DNA of 64,000 nucleotides from Pseudomonas mandelii (GCF_006438925.1 NZ_RCZA01000003.1:472241-536240); one strand, 5' to 3'. Counted from the stretch's first letter, positions 44,690 through 56,019 are shown. Numbers and translations: made by a program. The notes: a model not told the origin generated them from the sequence alone.

Positions 44690-45633
44690 CGCAGCTTCTC
44701 CGCGACGCGCATGACGGCGCTACGGGAACGTGGGTTGGCTTTTAGTTCGGCCTCGGAGGCGGACTGTGCTTTGCCATGGATTTTGATTATTGGTTCGAAG
44801 GCGACGTGACGTACCGGCAGGTTGCGCGGCAAGTTGTCGGCTTCGCCTTTCACCAGTTTGCGCATGAACAGTTTGACGATGCGGTCTTCCAGCGAGTGGA
44901 AACTGATGACCACCAGGCGGCCACCGACTTCCAGGCATTCCAGTGCGGCTTCGAGGCCGGCTTCCAGATCACCCAGTTCGTTGTTGACGTGAATTCGCAA
45001 GCCCTGGAACGCACGGGTCGCCGGGTTTTTGCCCTTTTCCCATGCAGGGTTGGCGACTTTCAGGACTTCAGCCAGATCGGCAGTGCGTTCGAACGGTTTG
45101 ATCTCGCGACGCTCGGCCACGGCACGGGCCATCCGGCCGGAGAAACGTTCTTCGCCGTATTGCTTGAACACCCGGGCGATTTCTTCCACCGGGGCGGTGT
45201 TGACGAATTCGGCAGCACTGATCCCGCGAGACGGGTCCATGCGCATGTCCAGCGGGCCATCATTGAGGAAACTGAAGCCGCGTTCAGGGTCGTCGAGCTG
45301 CGGCGAAGACACGCCCAAGTCGAGCAAAACGCCGCTGACCTTGCCGGCCAGACCACGTTCGGCGACTTCCGAACCGAGCTCGGCAAAGCTGCGCTGTACA
45401 ACGACAAAGCGGCCGTCTTCGGCCGCTAGCGTTTGCCCGGTGGCAATCGCTTGAGGATCTTTATCGAATCCGAGCACCCGACCATCCGGGCCTAGCTGGC
45501 TCAAGATCAACCGACTGTGCCCGCCGCGCCCGAACGTACCGTCCAGATAGCAGCCATCAGGACGTACGGCGAGAGCCTCTACGGCTTCGTCAAGCAGTAC
45601 GGTGATGTGGTTAAAGCCGCTATCAATAGTCAC
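44686..45633 (-). CDS. rsmH: 16S rRNA (cytosine(1402)-N4)-methyltransferase RsmH
   Basis: SAM-dependent methyltransferase of 315 residues, formerly MraW. GTG start overlapping mraZ by 4 nt. SAM motif [38 protein letters not shown] and [18 protein letters not shown]. With RsmI in the same window, it methylates the same nucleotide, C1402 (N4 and 2'-O). Confidence 0.97.
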
Positions 45634-46085
45634 AGGATCAAATCACGCAGTTCATCAGGCATCGCGCCCGGTTGTTGAATAGCAGCCAGGTCAGCGGCAG
45701 AAACCGCATCCCAGGCATCCTCGTCCCATAATTGGAACTTGTTCAGTTGGCCTACCAACATCGCGCGCTTATCCAACTTGGCATATTCACGAAGACGCGG
45801 CGGAACCAGAAAACGACCACTGCCATCGAGCTCGAGGTCGACGGCATTACCAATCAGTAAACGTTGCAGGCGGCGGTTCTCTTCGCGAAGCGAAGGCAGT
45901 GCGCGCAGTTTGGTTTCAATAATTTCCCACTCATCGAGGGGGTAAACACACAAACATGGATCAACGGCATCAATTGTGACGATTAACTGACCGGAACTAC
46001 GCGAAACGAGCTCGTCACGGTACCGGCTCGGCATAGCGAGACGGCCCTTTGCGTCGAGACTGATAGCGTTAGCTCCGCGAAACAC
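45630..46085 (-). CDS. mraZ: Transcriptional regulator MraZ
   Basis: AbrB-like protein of 151 residues with two SpoVT/MraZ repeats, each with a DGSGRF/DAKGRL-type motif: [16 protein letters not shown] and [18 protein letters not shown]. It represses its own promoter in E. coli by binding 10-bp-spaced direct repeats, and such repeats are present here at 46126-46150. First gene of the dcw cluster. Confidence 0.96.
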   Translation of the reverse strand: MFRGANAISLDAKGRLAMPSRYRDELVSRSSGQLIVTIDAVDPCLCVYPLDEWEIIETKLRALPSLREENRRLQRLLIGNAVDLELDGSGRFLVPPRLREYAKLDKRAMLVGQLNKFQLWDEDAWDAVSAADLAAIQQPGAMPDELRDLIL

Positions 46086-46125
46086 GTCAGCGTTTCTCCA
46101 AATATTAGCGTTTTGAGCTCAAAAA

Positions 46126-46150
46126 ACCCACTTCATGCCACTTTCCGCCA
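46126..46150 (-). promoter_or_regulatory. MraZ box: three direct repeats
   Basis: On the minus strand AGTGG occurs three times in 10-bp steps: TGGCG (46150-46146), TGGCA (46140-46136), TGGGT (46130-46126), each separated by 5 nt. This matches the TGGGN-N5 triplet bound by MraZ in other bacteria and lies just downstream of the predicted start of transcription. Confidence 0.8.
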
Positions 46151-46159
46151 CTTGCGCAC

Positions 46160-46189
46160 ACTATAGGAATGCGGCCACCGCACCGTCAA
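46160..46189 (-). promoter_or_regulatory. Predicted sigma70 promoter of the dcw cluster
   Basis: Minus-strand TTGACG (46189-46184), an 18-nt spacer and TATAGT (46165-46160). The start would fall near 46153, placing the MraZ repeats in the first 30 transcribed bases. The rest of the gap to rnpB (46190-46445) shows a 13-nt direct repeat at 46267-46279 and 46404-46416 and no convincing gene. Confidence 0.75.
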
Positions 46190-46445
46190 GGCGCGGATTA
46201 AAGGAAAAGCCTTACAGAACTGAGATTTAGGAGTGCAAAAGGAGGGGTAGCGAGAATCTGACGTGCCGCCCTGCTCAATAACTTGAACCAGCACTGAAGG
46301 CTGCGCTCGAAAGTTAAAGTAATTTGTTAAGAGTAAGATTTTTTCGGTATTAGGAAAGGGCTTCTGCTGTTGATTCTGTAAGGAGGGAAATGGCTACTAC
46401 AGGCGCCCTGCTCAATGATTAAAGCAGGGAAGGGGAAAAAGGTGG

Positions 46446-46797
46446 AGAGTCGATCTGTAAGCCGGGTTCTGTCTTGAACAGTCATTCGTCTACGATGGCC
46501 ATCACTGGACATCTTTAGCAACCTACCCGGTCCCAGCGCGGGCCACGCCTTGGGACCCTATTTGGTCTTGCTCCAAGTGGGGTTTACCTAGCCACGAACT
46601 GTTGCCAGACGTGCGGTGCGCTCTTACCGCACCTTTTCACCCTTACCGGCGCCGAAGCGCTTAGGCGGTTATTTTCTGTGGCACTTTCCGTAGGCTCACG
46701 CCTCCCAGGCATTACCTGGCACTTCGCCCTATGGAGCCCGGACTTTCCTCCCCCCCCTAATTTTCATAGAGGGCAGCGACTGTCCGATCGACTCTCC
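46446..46797 (-). ncRNA. rnpB: RNase P RNA, class A
   Basis: Catalytic RNA that trims tRNA 5' ends. Read on the minus strand it begins AGAGTCGATCGGACAGTCGC and ends GAACCCGGCTTACAGATCGA; these ends pair as P1/P2-P4 in bacterial type A RNase P. The region near 46665-46735 holds the universally conserved GGAAAGTCCGGGCTCCATAG-type segment on the minus strand. About 352 nt, normal for the group. It lies between mraZ and rsmI, as in P. aeruginosa. Confidence 0.93.
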
Positions 46798-46805
46798 GCC
46801 GCGAA

Positions 46806-46833
46806 GATTAACGGCAGAGCGTCCGAAGGACAA
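46806..46833 (-). promoter_or_regulatory. Predicted promoter of rnpB
   Basis: Minus-strand TTGTCC (46833-46828), 16-nt spacer, TTAATC (46811-46806). The expected start near 46799 agrees with the 5' end of the RNA. Confidence 0.6.
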
Positions 46834-46870
46834 GCGCTAAACGCCTTGGGCTACGCCTGCACGTCGGTTT

Positions 46871-47743
46871 TTACTCGCCCTTCTGTTTATCCAGCGCGAC
46901 CTGATAGAGCACATTCTTGCGCTCGCCGGTAATTTGCGCCGCCAACGCTGCGGCTCGCTTGAGCGGCATTTCTTCAAGCAATAGATTCAGAATGCGCATC
47001 GCTTCACTGCTGACGGCGTCCTCGGTCTCGGGGGCAGACCAACCTGCCACCAACACCACGCACTCGCCGCGCTGCTGATTACTGTCTGACTCGACGAACT
47101 CGCGCAACTCAGCCAGTGGCAAGCCTTTAAGAGTTTCGAAAGTCTTGGTCAGCTCGCGCGCCAGCAACGCTGGGCGTTCACCACCAAACACCAACTCCAT
47201 GTCTTGAAGGCACTCAAGGATCCGGTGCGGGGCTTCATAAAAAATCAGCGTGCGCGGTTCTTCCTTTACCAACTCAAGACGGGCGCGCCGACCGACAGCC
47301 TTAGCCGGCAGGAAGCCTTCGAAGATGAAACGGTCCGACGGCAACCCCGCCGCCGACAACGCTGCGATCAACGCGCAGGCGCCCGGAACCGGCACCACAT
47401 TGATACCCGCAGCACGAGCCTGACGCACGAGGTGATAACCAGGATCGGAAATCAACGGCGTGCCGGCATCTGAAATCAGCGCCACATCGTCGCCAGCAAG
47501 CAAGCGGGTGATAAAACGGCTACCTTCATCCCGCTCATTGTGTTCATGACAGGCCGCCAGCGGTGTAGGAATGCCGAAATGCTGCATCAATCGCTGGGAG
47601 TGACGGGTATCTTCGGCGGCGATCAGGGCGACCTCGCGCAGGATCTTCAGCGCACGCGCACTGATGTCGTCCAGGTTGCCGATGGGCGTCGCCACCACAT
47701 AAAGCGAGCCAGCAGCGGAATTCAAAGCACCTGGAGCAGTCAA
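46871..47743 (-). CDS. rsmI: 16S rRNA (cytidine(1402)-2'-O)-methyltransferase RsmI
   Basis: SAM-dependent methyltransferase of 290 residues, formerly YraL. Motifs LYVVATPIGNLDDISARALKIL, EDTRHSQRLMQHFGI, DAGTPLISDPGYHLV and GFLPAKAVGRR are typical. I choose the TTG at 47743 (GAGG 8 nt upstream, then TAPGALNSAAGSLYVV); in-frame ATGs at 47776 or 47857 would add residues not usual in the family. It is divergent from lpoA. Confidence 0.93.
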   Translation of the reverse strand: MTAPGALNSAAGSLYVVATPIGNLDDISARALKILREVALIAAEDTRHSQRLMQHFGIPTPLAACHEHNERDEGSRFITRLLAGDDVALISDAGTPLISDPGYHLVRQARAAGINVVPVPGACALIAALSAAGLPSDRFIFEGFLPAKAVGRRARLELVKEEPRTLIFYEAPHRILECLQDMELVFGGERPALLARELTKTFETLKGLPLAELREFVESDSNQQRGECVVLVAGWSAPETEDAVSSEAMRILNLLLEEMPLKRAAALAAQITGERKNVLYQVALDKQKGE

Positions 47744-47952
47744 AGCGCACACCTCATGATCGGTAAAAGCCGCCATTGTAGCGCGTCGTGACGTTCGCGA
47801 TACGCGCAAGCAACCCTCGGTTTTGCAGCCTTTTGTGCAGTGCCGCAACATTTGCACGAGCTAAATTGATCGATTCACACCAGTAACATCGCGCCCCGGC
47901 CAGTGCTTGGGTACAATTCCACGCTAATTTGATCGAGTATCAGGAACACTAC

Positions 47953-49763
47953 ATGATCGCTTGCCTGCGGCTGTTCACTGCCCTCTGCCTTGCTGCCTTG
48001 CTGGCGGCTTGCGCCAGCTCGCCCTCCTCCAGCCTTGGCGAACTTCCACGGACCCCGGATGCCAGTATCGAGCAGTTGCTCGCACAGGCCGCTCAAAGCA
48101 AAGACCCGGAAAAAGCCTCCCTGTTGCGCCTGAGCGCGGCGGATCTGGCCTATCGTCAGGGGAACGCCGGCCAGTCCGCGCAAATACTGCAACAAGTCCC
48201 AGTCGAAACACTCAAGCCTGGCCAACAGGTTTTCGCCAGTACCCTGGCGGCTGAACTGGCCATGGTTCGCAATCAGCCCAAAGCGGCGCTGACAGCCTTG
48301 AGTCATCCGAGCCTGCAACGCCTGAGTGAACTGCCGGTTGAGCAACAGGTTCGCACCGGCACTGTTCATGCCCGCGCCCTTGAAGCCGATGGCCAGACGC
48401 TGGCCGCCGCACGGGAGCGTATCTTCATCGCGCCAATGCTTGAAGGTGAAGCCGCGAGCAAAAACCACGAAGCGATTTGGACCCTGATCGCCTCGCTGCC
48501 GACCGACCAGTTGCAGCCAAATACCTCCGATGACCTCGGCGGCTGGATGGGCCTGGCACAGGCGGTGAAAACTGCCGGCACCCTGGAACAGCAGCAAGCC
48601 GCGATCGACAACTGGCGCGCACAGAATCCAAAGCACCCGGCCGCCATTCAATTGCCGCTGCCACTGACCAAGCTCAAGGAACTGGCCAGCCAGCCCCTGA
48701 GCAAAATCGCCCTGCTGCTGCCACAAGACGGCCCGCTGGCGTCGGTCGGAAAAGCACTGCGCGAAGGTTTCATGGCTGCTCACTACCAGGCCCAACAAGC
48801 CGGGCAGAAGCCGCCAGCCATCGAGTTCTATGACAGCTCGAAACTGACCTCGATGGACGAGTTCTACCGCAAGGCGCAGGCCGATGGCGTGCAACTGGTC
48901 GTCGGTCCGCTGGAAAAACCGCTGGTCAAACAGCTCAGTGCTCGCCCGCAACTGCCGATCACTACCCTGGCGCTGAATTACAGCGAAGGCGAACAAGGTC
49001 CGGCCCAACTGTTCCAGTTCGGCCTTGCCGCTGAAGACGAAGCTCGCGAAGTGTCCCGCCGCGCTCGCGCCGATGGCCTGCATCGCGCAGCCATCATGGT
49101 GCCGAAAGGCGAATGGGGCGATCGCGTCTTGAGAGCATTCAGCCAGGATTGGCAGGCTAACGGTGGCAGCATCGTCGCCACCGAACGCGTCGACCAACCG
49201 GTCCAACTGGCCCAGCAGATTGCCGACATGTTCCAGCTGCGTCAGAGTGAAGGTCGCGCCAAGAGCCTGCAAAGCACCGTTGGCGGACAGGTAGCCGCCC
49301 AGCCTTCGCGTCGTCAGGACATCGAGTTCATCTTCCTGGCTGCAACGCCTCAGCAAGCCCAGCAGATCAAGCCGACCCTGAACTTCCAGTACGCCGGCGA
49401 CGTGCCGGTTTATGCCACCTCCCACGTGTTCAGCGCCAGCGGCGATGTGAACCAGTACAACGACATGAACGGCATTCGCTTCTGCGAAACCCCATGGTTG
49501 CTGGAGGCCAACGATCCACTGCGCAAACAAGTGACCGCTCAGTGGCCGCAAGCTGCTGGCAGCCTGGGCCGTCTGTACGCGATGGGTGTTGATGCCTATC
49601 GCCTGGCACCACGCCTGGGGCAACTCAAGGCTCTGCCGGACAGCCGCATCGAAGGTCAATCGGGCAGCCTGGGCATGACTCAGAACCAACGTGTGGTCCG
49701 CCAGTTGCCGTGGGCACAGTTCGTCAGCGGTCAGGTTCAACGCCTGCCGGACACCCCGCGCTG

Positions 49764-49764
<1 letters not shown>
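47953..49764 (+). CDS. lpoA: Outer-membrane lipoprotein LpoA, activator of PBP1a-type synthase
   Basis: Lipoprotein of 603 residues. The signal MIACLRLFTALCLAALLAAC gives lipidated Cys20. Residues 25-270 are a TPR-like helical domain; the rest is a periplasmic-binding-fold LppC domain (KIALLLPQDGPLASVGKALREGFMAAHYQAQ). In E. coli LpoA activates PBP1a; in P. aeruginosa the orthologue is PA4423. AGGAA precedes the ATG 47953. yraN begins at its stop codon (TGATG). Confidence 0.9.
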
Positions 49765-51399
<1,635 letters not shown>

Positions 51400-51439
51400 T
51401 ACTTGCTTACTGGTGGCATCCTTGGATCGCCATCGACCT

Positions 51440-51524
51440 GTAGGAGCTGCCGAGTGAAACGAGGCTGCGATCTTTTGATCTTTAAAAGCAACATCAAAAG
51501 ATCGCAGCCTTCGGCAGCTCCTAC
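51440..51524. repeat. REP-like inverted repeat (GTAGGAGCTG family)
   Basis: Arms 51440-51479 and 51493-51524 share GTAGGAGCTGCCGA and GGCTGCGATCTTTTGAT with the pair at 7887-7986; here the left arm carries about eight extra bases. It lies between dolP and the shared terminator. Confidence 0.85.
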
Positions 51525-51530
51525 GTAATA

Positions 51531-51560
51531 AAAAAGGCGATCCATCCGGATCGCCTTTTT
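51531..51560. terminator. Bidirectional terminator between dolP and sspB
   Basis: A perfect 13-bp stem AAAAAGGCGATCC / GGATCGCCTTTTT with an ATCC loop. T-runs on both strands serve the convergent dolP and sspB transcripts. Confidence 0.92.
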
Positions 51561-51562
51561 TA

Positions 51563-51976
51563 TTACTTCACCACTTTCAAACTGGGTCGACCGCTGGGAC
51601 GCGGCGGCTCACTGTCGGGTGGCGGAATATCGTCATCCGGCTCGATCTCTTCCTCGTCTTCCATAGGCGATTCCAGATCGAACACCATGCCCTGACCGTT
51701 CTCCCGGGCGTAAATGCCCAGGATCGATGCGATAGGCACGTACAGGGTGTGCGGCACGCCACCGAAGCGCCCTTCGAAGCTGACCGCTTCGTTGTCCATG
51801 TGCAGATGACGCACAGCTGCCGGCGATACGTTCAGGACAATCTGTCCGTCACTGGCAAAACCCTGAGGCACCTGCACCGACGGATACTCGGAGTTGACCA
51901 GCATGTGCGGGGTGCAATCGTTGTCCACAATCCACTCGTAGAGCGCGCGGACCAGATAAGGTCGACTGGAGTTCAT
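51563..51976 (-). CDS. sspB: ClpXP specificity-enhancing factor SspB
   Basis: 137 residues. The N-terminal SspB fold (SSRPYLVRALYEWIVDNDCTPHMLVNSEYPSVQVP) binds ssrA tags; an acidic linker (MEDEEEIEPDDDIPPPDSE) ends in GRPSLKVVK, the ClpX-binding tail. Directly downstream of sspA (16-nt gap). Confidence 0.93.
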   Translation of the reverse strand: MNSSRPYLVRALYEWIVDNDCTPHMLVNSEYPSVQVPQGFASDGQIVLNVSPAAVRHLHMDNEAVSFEGRFGGVPHTLYVPIASILGIYARENGQGMVFDLESPMEDEEEIEPDDDIPPPDSEPPRPSGRPSLKVVK

Positions 51977-51992
51977 AGCGGCTCCTTAAGCC

Positions 51993-52610
51993 TTAGCGCA
52001 TATCGCGTTCGACACCAGACAGACTCGCCTGGAAAGCCTCACGCGCAAACGAGCGCTCCATGTAATCAAGCAGCGGCTTGGCAGGCCGCGGCAGTTCAAT
52101 ACCCAAAATCGGCAATCGCCAGAGTATTGGCAATAGGCAGCAATCCACCAGACTTTGTTCCTCACTGAGGAAAAACGGCTTGTCGGCGAACAACGGCGAC
52201 ACGCCAGTCAGGCTTTCGCGCAGCTCCTTACGAGCCACGACACGGGCTGCTTCCTTGGACCGGGAATCCAGAATCAGATCCACCAGGCCACACCAGTCAC
52301 GCTGAATACGATGAATCAGCAGACGGCTGTTGGCACGCGCCACTGGATAAACCGGCAGTAGAGGCGGGTGCGGGTAACGCTCATCCAGATATTCCATCAC
52401 CACGGTCGACTCCCACAACGCCAGGTCACGATCGACCAGGGTGGGCAGACTTCCGTAAGGGTTCACCTCAATCAGTTTAGGCGGCTGGCGACCAGCTTCC
52501 ACGTAAATGATCTCGGCGCTGACACCCTTCTCTGCAAGTACGATACGCACTCGGTGGGAATAGTGGTCGGCGGGGTCGGAGTAACAGGCCAACCGATTGG
52601 TCACGCCCAT
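51993..52610 (-). CDS. sspA: Stringent starvation protein A SspA
   Basis: RNA-polymerase-associated protein of 205 residues with a GST fold: N-terminal thioredoxin-like part ([34 protein letters not shown]) and helical domain. It includes [37 protein letters not shown]. SspA affects stress-phase and virulence transcription. sspAB order and position after petABC are conserved in gamma-proteobacteria. Confidence 0.94.
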   Translation of the reverse strand: MGVTNRLACYSDPADHYSHRVRIVLAEKGVSAEIIYVEAGRQPPKLIEVNPYGSLPTLVDRDLALWESTVVMEYLDERYPHPPLLPVYPVARANSRLLIHRIQRDWCGLVDLILDSRSKEAARVVARKELRESLTGVSPLFADKPFFLSEEQSLVDCCLLPILWRLPILGIELPRPAKPLLDYMERSFAREAFQASLSGVERDMR

Positions 52611-52656
52611 GGCGGTCCTCCTCGCTTGTTGAAATTATCGGAAACGGAAAAACGCA

Positions 52657-52730
52657 CGCGCCCAGAGGGCGCCTCCCGTAACGCCTGGATCACCAGGCTC
52701 GTTACACCTTCAGAGACGCCCTTGGGCGCG
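52657..52730 (-). terminator. Nested stem-loop terminator after petABC
   Basis: Outer stem CGCGCCCAGAGGGCG / CGCCCTTGGGCGCG (52657-52671, 52717-52730) and inner stem GTAACG-CCTGG / CCAGG-CGTTAC (52678-52705). On the minus strand the structure is followed within a few bases by TTTTTCC. It lies in the 148-nt petC-sspA gap. Confidence 0.7.
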
Positions 52731-52758
52731 CGCGATTGACAGCAATTTTACAGCATTA

Positions 52759-53541
52759 TCAATGGACGTCTTTCCAGTATTCACGTTTGAGCAAGTATGC
52801 GAATACGAAGAAGAACGCCAGGTACAGCAACACATAGGTACCGATGCGCTGATGCTGCAGCTTCACCGGGTTGGCCGAGTAGGCCAGGAAGGTCACCAGA
52901 TTCTTGACCTTCTCGTCGAACTGCTCTTCGTTCAGCGTGCCGGTTTTCGGCAGTATGGTCAGCTGGTCGCAGGCTTCATGCGTCAAAGCCGTGCCGGTCA
53001 GCGGATCGTATTGCTTCTTGCCGTCTTCGACGATTTGAACTTGTTTACAGCCTACCACCTGACGACCCTGCAGGCCGACCAGAACGTTAGGCATCCCGAC
53101 GTTCGGGAATACCTTGTTGTTCACGCCCCAAGGACGCGACGGGTCTTCGTAGAAAGATTTCAGGTAACCGTAGAGCCAGTCAGTGCCACGAACGCGGGCG
53201 ACCAGGGTCAGGTCGGGCGGCGCCGCACCGAACCAGGTCTTGGCGTCAGCCGGCTGCATGCCGATGCTCATGTGGTCGCCGATCTTGGCGCCGGTGAACA
53301 TCAGCTTCGAGAGCATCAGGTCGTGCGGAATGCCCAAGTCATCGGCAACACGCTCGTAACGCTGGAACTTGGCGCTGTGACAGCCCATGCAGTAGTTGGC
53401 GAATGTACGCGCGCCATCCTGCATGGCAGCCTTGTCGGAAACGTCGATGTTGACCTTTTCGAGCTCAGGACCACCATGTTCGGCCGCGAAGGACAGCACA
53501 GGCAAAGCAGCAAGAATCAGTACAGCAAATAGCTTTTTCAT
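52759..53541 (-). CDS. petC: Cytochrome c1, bc1 complex
   Basis: 260 residues. Signal MKKLFAVLILAALPVLSFAA, haem-c site CMGCH (51-55), methionine ligand region (GMQPADAK), and a C-terminal anchor (YVLLYLAFFFVFAYLLKREYW). Passes electrons from the Rieske centre to cytochrome c. Its ATG overlaps the petB stop (TGATG). Confidence 0.96.
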   Translation of the reverse strand: MKKLFAVLILAALPVLSFAAEHGGPELEKVNIDVSDKAAMQDGARTFANYCMGCHSAKFQRYERVADDLGIPHDLMLSKLMFTGAKIGDHMSIGMQPADAKTWFGAAPPDLTLVARVRGTDWLYGYLKSFYEDPSRPWGVNNKVFPNVGMPNVLVGLQGRQVVGCKQVQIVEDGKKQYDPLTGTALTHEACDQLTILPKTGTLNEEQFDEKVKNLVTFLAYSANPVKLQHQRIGTYVLLYLAFFFVFAYLLKREYWKDVH

Positions 53542-54752
53542 CAGCCAGTCACCCTTTCCGGAACCGGTTTGGTCTTCTCGAGCCTGGTGTAGAACGGCAT
53601 CAGAATGAAGTAGGCGAAGTACAGGAAGGTACATATCTGCGACAGCAACGTCCGCTCAGGGGTTGGGGCCAGTACGCCCAGCACGCCCAGGATCACGAAC
53701 GAGATGCAGAACACCCAGAGCCAGATCTTGCTCATCCATCCTTTGTAGCGCATCGACTTGACCGGACTACGATCGAGCCATGGCAGGACGAATAGCACAG
53801 CGATGGCCGCACCCATGGCGATAACGCCCAGGAGCTTGTCTGGAATCGCCCGCAGAATCGCGTAGAACGGCGTGAAGTACCAAACTGGAGCAATGTGCTC
53901 TGGCGTCTTGAAGGCGTTCGCCACTTCAAAGTTCGGCTTCTCGAGGAAATAACCACCCATTTCCGGGAAGAAGAACACGATCGAACAGAAGATGAACAGG
54001 AACACCACCACGCCGACGATATCTTTCACGGTGTAGTACGGGTGGAAGGCAATGCCGTCCAGCGGTACGCCGTTTTCGTCTTTGAATTTCTTGATGTCCA
54101 CGCCGTCCGGGTTGTTCGAACCGACTTCGTGCAGCGCCAGAACGTGCAGCACCACCAGACCGAGGATCACGATCGGCAAGGCAACAACGTGCAGGGCGAA
54201 GAAGCGGTTCAGGGTGATACCGGAAATCAGGTAGTCACCACGGATCCACTGAGTCAGGTCGTTGCCGATGACCGGGATCGCACCGAACAGCGAGATGATC
54301 ACCTGGGCACCCCAGTAGGACATCTGGCCCCACGGCAGCAGGTAACCCATGAAGGCTTCAGCCATCAGCGCCAGATAGATCAGCATGCCGAAGACCCACA
54401 CCAGCTCACGCGGCTTCTGGTACGAACCGTAGAGCAAGCCACGGAACATGTGCAGATAGACCACGATGAAGAACGCCGAGGCGCCGGTGGAGTGCAGCAG
54501 ACGCAGGATCGAGCCGTACTCGACGTCGCGCATGATGTATTCGACGGAAGCAAACGCCTCTTCCGCCGACGGGGTGTAGCTCATGGTCAGCCAGACACCG
54601 GTAACGATCTGGTTGACCAGAACGAGCAGTGCGAGGGAACCAAAGAAATAGAAGAAGTTGAAGTTCTTCGGGGCGTAGTACTTGCTGAGATGGTCTTCCC
54701 ACATTTTGGTCGCGGGAAAGCGCGCATCAACCCAATCCATGAACTTGCTCAT
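53541..54752 (-). CDS. petB: Cytochrome b, bc1 complex
   Basis: 403 residues, eight spans. The haem b ligand histidines lie in LHSTGASAFFIVVYLHMFRGLLYG and FFALHVVALPIVILGLVVLHVLALHE. The Qo-site ef loop reads PVWY in place of the mitochondrial PEWY, a variant known in gamma-proteobacteria. I take ATG 54752 (MSKFMDWVD); a GTG precedes it by one codon. Overlaps petA by 1 nt. Confidence 0.96.
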   Translation of the reverse strand: MSKFMDWVDARFPATKMWEDHLSKYYAPKNFNFFYFFGSLALLVLVNQIVTGVWLTMSYTPSAEEAFASVEYIMRDVEYGSILRLLHSTGASAFFIVVYLHMFRGLLYGSYQKPRELVWVFGMLIYLALMAEAFMGYLLPWGQMSYWGAQVIISLFGAIPVIGNDLTQWIRGDYLISGITLNRFFALHVVALPIVILGLVVLHVLALHEVGSNNPDGVDIKKFKDENGVPLDGIAFHPYYTVKDIVGVVVFLFIFCSIVFFFPEMGGYFLEKPNFEVANAFKTPEHIAPVWYFTPFYAILRAIPDKLLGVIAMGAAIAVLFVLPWLDRSPVKSMRYKGWMSKIWLWVFCISFVILGVLGVLAPTPERTLLSQICTFLYFAYFILMPFYTRLEKTKPVPERVTG

Positions 54753-55345
54753 CACGCTTTCTCCGTATCGACGCCAACGACAATGATGTCATCGGTCTCA
54801 TAGGAATGCGGGGGAACTGGCAGGTTCAAAGGCGCAGGTTGCGACTTGTAGACGCGGCCAGCCAGATCGTAGTGGGAACCGTGGCAAGGGCAGAAATAAC
54901 CACCTACCCAGTCCTTGCCCAGATCAGCAGGTGCCACTTCGGGGCGGAAGGTCGGCGAGCAACCCAGGTGCGTGCAGATACCGATCAGCAGCAGGACCTC
55001 TGGCTTGATCGAACGCGTTTCTGGATCGACGTAGGTCGGTTGTGTCGAGTTCTTGGAGGTCGGGTCAGACAACTGGCCCTCGATCTTTTTCAGATTCCCC
55101 AGGATTTCCGCGGTTCGGCGAACAATGAATACTGGCTGGCCGCGCCACTCAGCAATCATCTGCTGGCCTGGCTCGATTTTGCTGACATTCACCTTCACCG
55201 GTGCACCTGCGGCTTTCGCCTTGGCACTGGGAAACCATGACCCCACGAACGGGACCGCAGCCCCCACCGCTCCTGCAGCACCCACCACGGATGTGGCTGC
55301 TACCAAGAAGCGACGCCGGCCTGCATTCACGCCGTCATTGCTCAT
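54752..55345 (-). CDS. petA: Rieske iron-sulfur protein, bc1 complex
   Basis: 197 residues. A twin-arginine signal (GRRRFLVAATSVVGAAG) also serves as the membrane anchor. The 2Fe-2S ligands are in CTHLGC (124-129) and CPCHGS (152-157), including the two disulfide cysteines. First gene of petABC. Confidence 0.97.
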   Translation of the reverse strand: MSNDGVNAGRRRFLVAATSVVGAAGAVGAAVPFVGSWFPSAKAKAAGAPVKVNVSKIEPGQQMIAEWRGQPVFIVRRTAEILGNLKKIEGQLSDPTSKNSTQPTYVDPETRSIKPEVLLLIGICTHLGCSPTFRPEVAPADLGKDWVGGYFCPCHGSHYDLAGRVYKSQPAPLNLPVPPHSYETDDIIVVGVDTEKA

Positions 55346-55427
55346 TCAGTCCTCTCCCATCAGCTTTGTGGCCTGTTAAATCAGGCGTCTACTAAGTAAA
55401 AATCTGAACTTATAAAAATTTTGCCGA

Positions 55428-55456
55428 ATGGTAATGAAAAGCCCCAATTCTGACAA
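55428..55456 (-). promoter_or_regulatory. Predicted promoter of petABC
   Basis: Minus-strand TTGTCA (55456-55451), 17-nt spacer, TACCAT (55433-55428). The start would lie about 75 nt before petA. An AGCCCC/GGGGCT hairpin (55440-55476) overlaps the spacer region. Confidence 0.55.
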
Positions 55457-55554
55457 GGTAATTACCGAGGGGCTCCACTGCCAAGCCTTGCAGTATAGGG
55501 CTTCTACGGCTGTGGCAAGTTGTCACAGAGCAATTCTTTGATAAATCGCGCCCA

Positions 55555-55597
55555 TAAAAAAACGCCCAGCTTCGCGAGGAAACTGGGCGTTCTTTTT
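55555..55597 (-). terminator. Terminator of rplM-rpsI
   Basis: Stem AACGCCCAG / CTGGGCGTT (55561-55569 / 55583-55591) with a T-run following on the minus strand, 16 nt after the rpsI stop. Confidence 0.9.
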
Positions 55598-55612
55598 GAA
55601 CGTAAAAGCGAA

Positions 55613-56005
55613 TTAACGCTTCGAGTACTGCGGACGCTTACGCGCTTTACGCAGACCAACTTTCTTACGTTCAACTTCACGTGCATCGCGAGTAACGAAG
55701 CCAGCTTTGCGCAGAGCGCCACGCAGGGTTTCGTCGTACTGCATCAGTGCGCGAGTGATACCGTGGCGGATTGCGCCAGCTTGACCACTTACACCACCAC
55801 CGATCACGGTGACGTAGATGTCGAATTTCTCGACAGTCTCAGTCAGTTCCAGCGGCTGACGAACTACCATGCGGGCAGTTTCGCGGCCGAAGAAATTTTC
55901 CAGGGTGCGGTTGTTGATGGAGATGTTACCAGTACCCGGACGCAGGAAAACGCGTGCGGTTGCGGTCTTGCGACGGCCAGTGCCGTAATTTTGAGTCGCC
56001 GACAT
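55613..56005 (-). CDS. rpsI: 30S ribosomal protein S9
   Basis: 130 residues, full length, starting [24 protein letters not shown] and ending [12 protein letters not shown], the conserved C-terminal tail that reaches the decoding site. 14 nt after rplM. Confidence 0.98.
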   Translation of the reverse strand: MSATQNYGTGRRKTATARVFLRPGTGNISINNRTLENFFGRETARMVVRQPLELTETVEKFDIYVTVIGGGVSGQAGAIRHGITRALMQYDETLRGALRKAGFVTRDAREVERKKVGLRKARKRPQYSKR

Positions 56006-56019
56006 AATGAACTATTCCG

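Noticed and set aside
46390..46422. A 10-residue ORF (MATTGALLND) preceded by AAGGAGG
   Set aside because: The Shine-Dalgarno is only about 3 nt from the ATG, too close for use, and the peptide falls in the repeat/hairpin after rnpB.
53541..54752. PVWY instead of PEWY in the cytochrome b Qo site as a novelty
   Set aside because: This substitution is a known variant in gamma-proteobacterial bc1 complexes.
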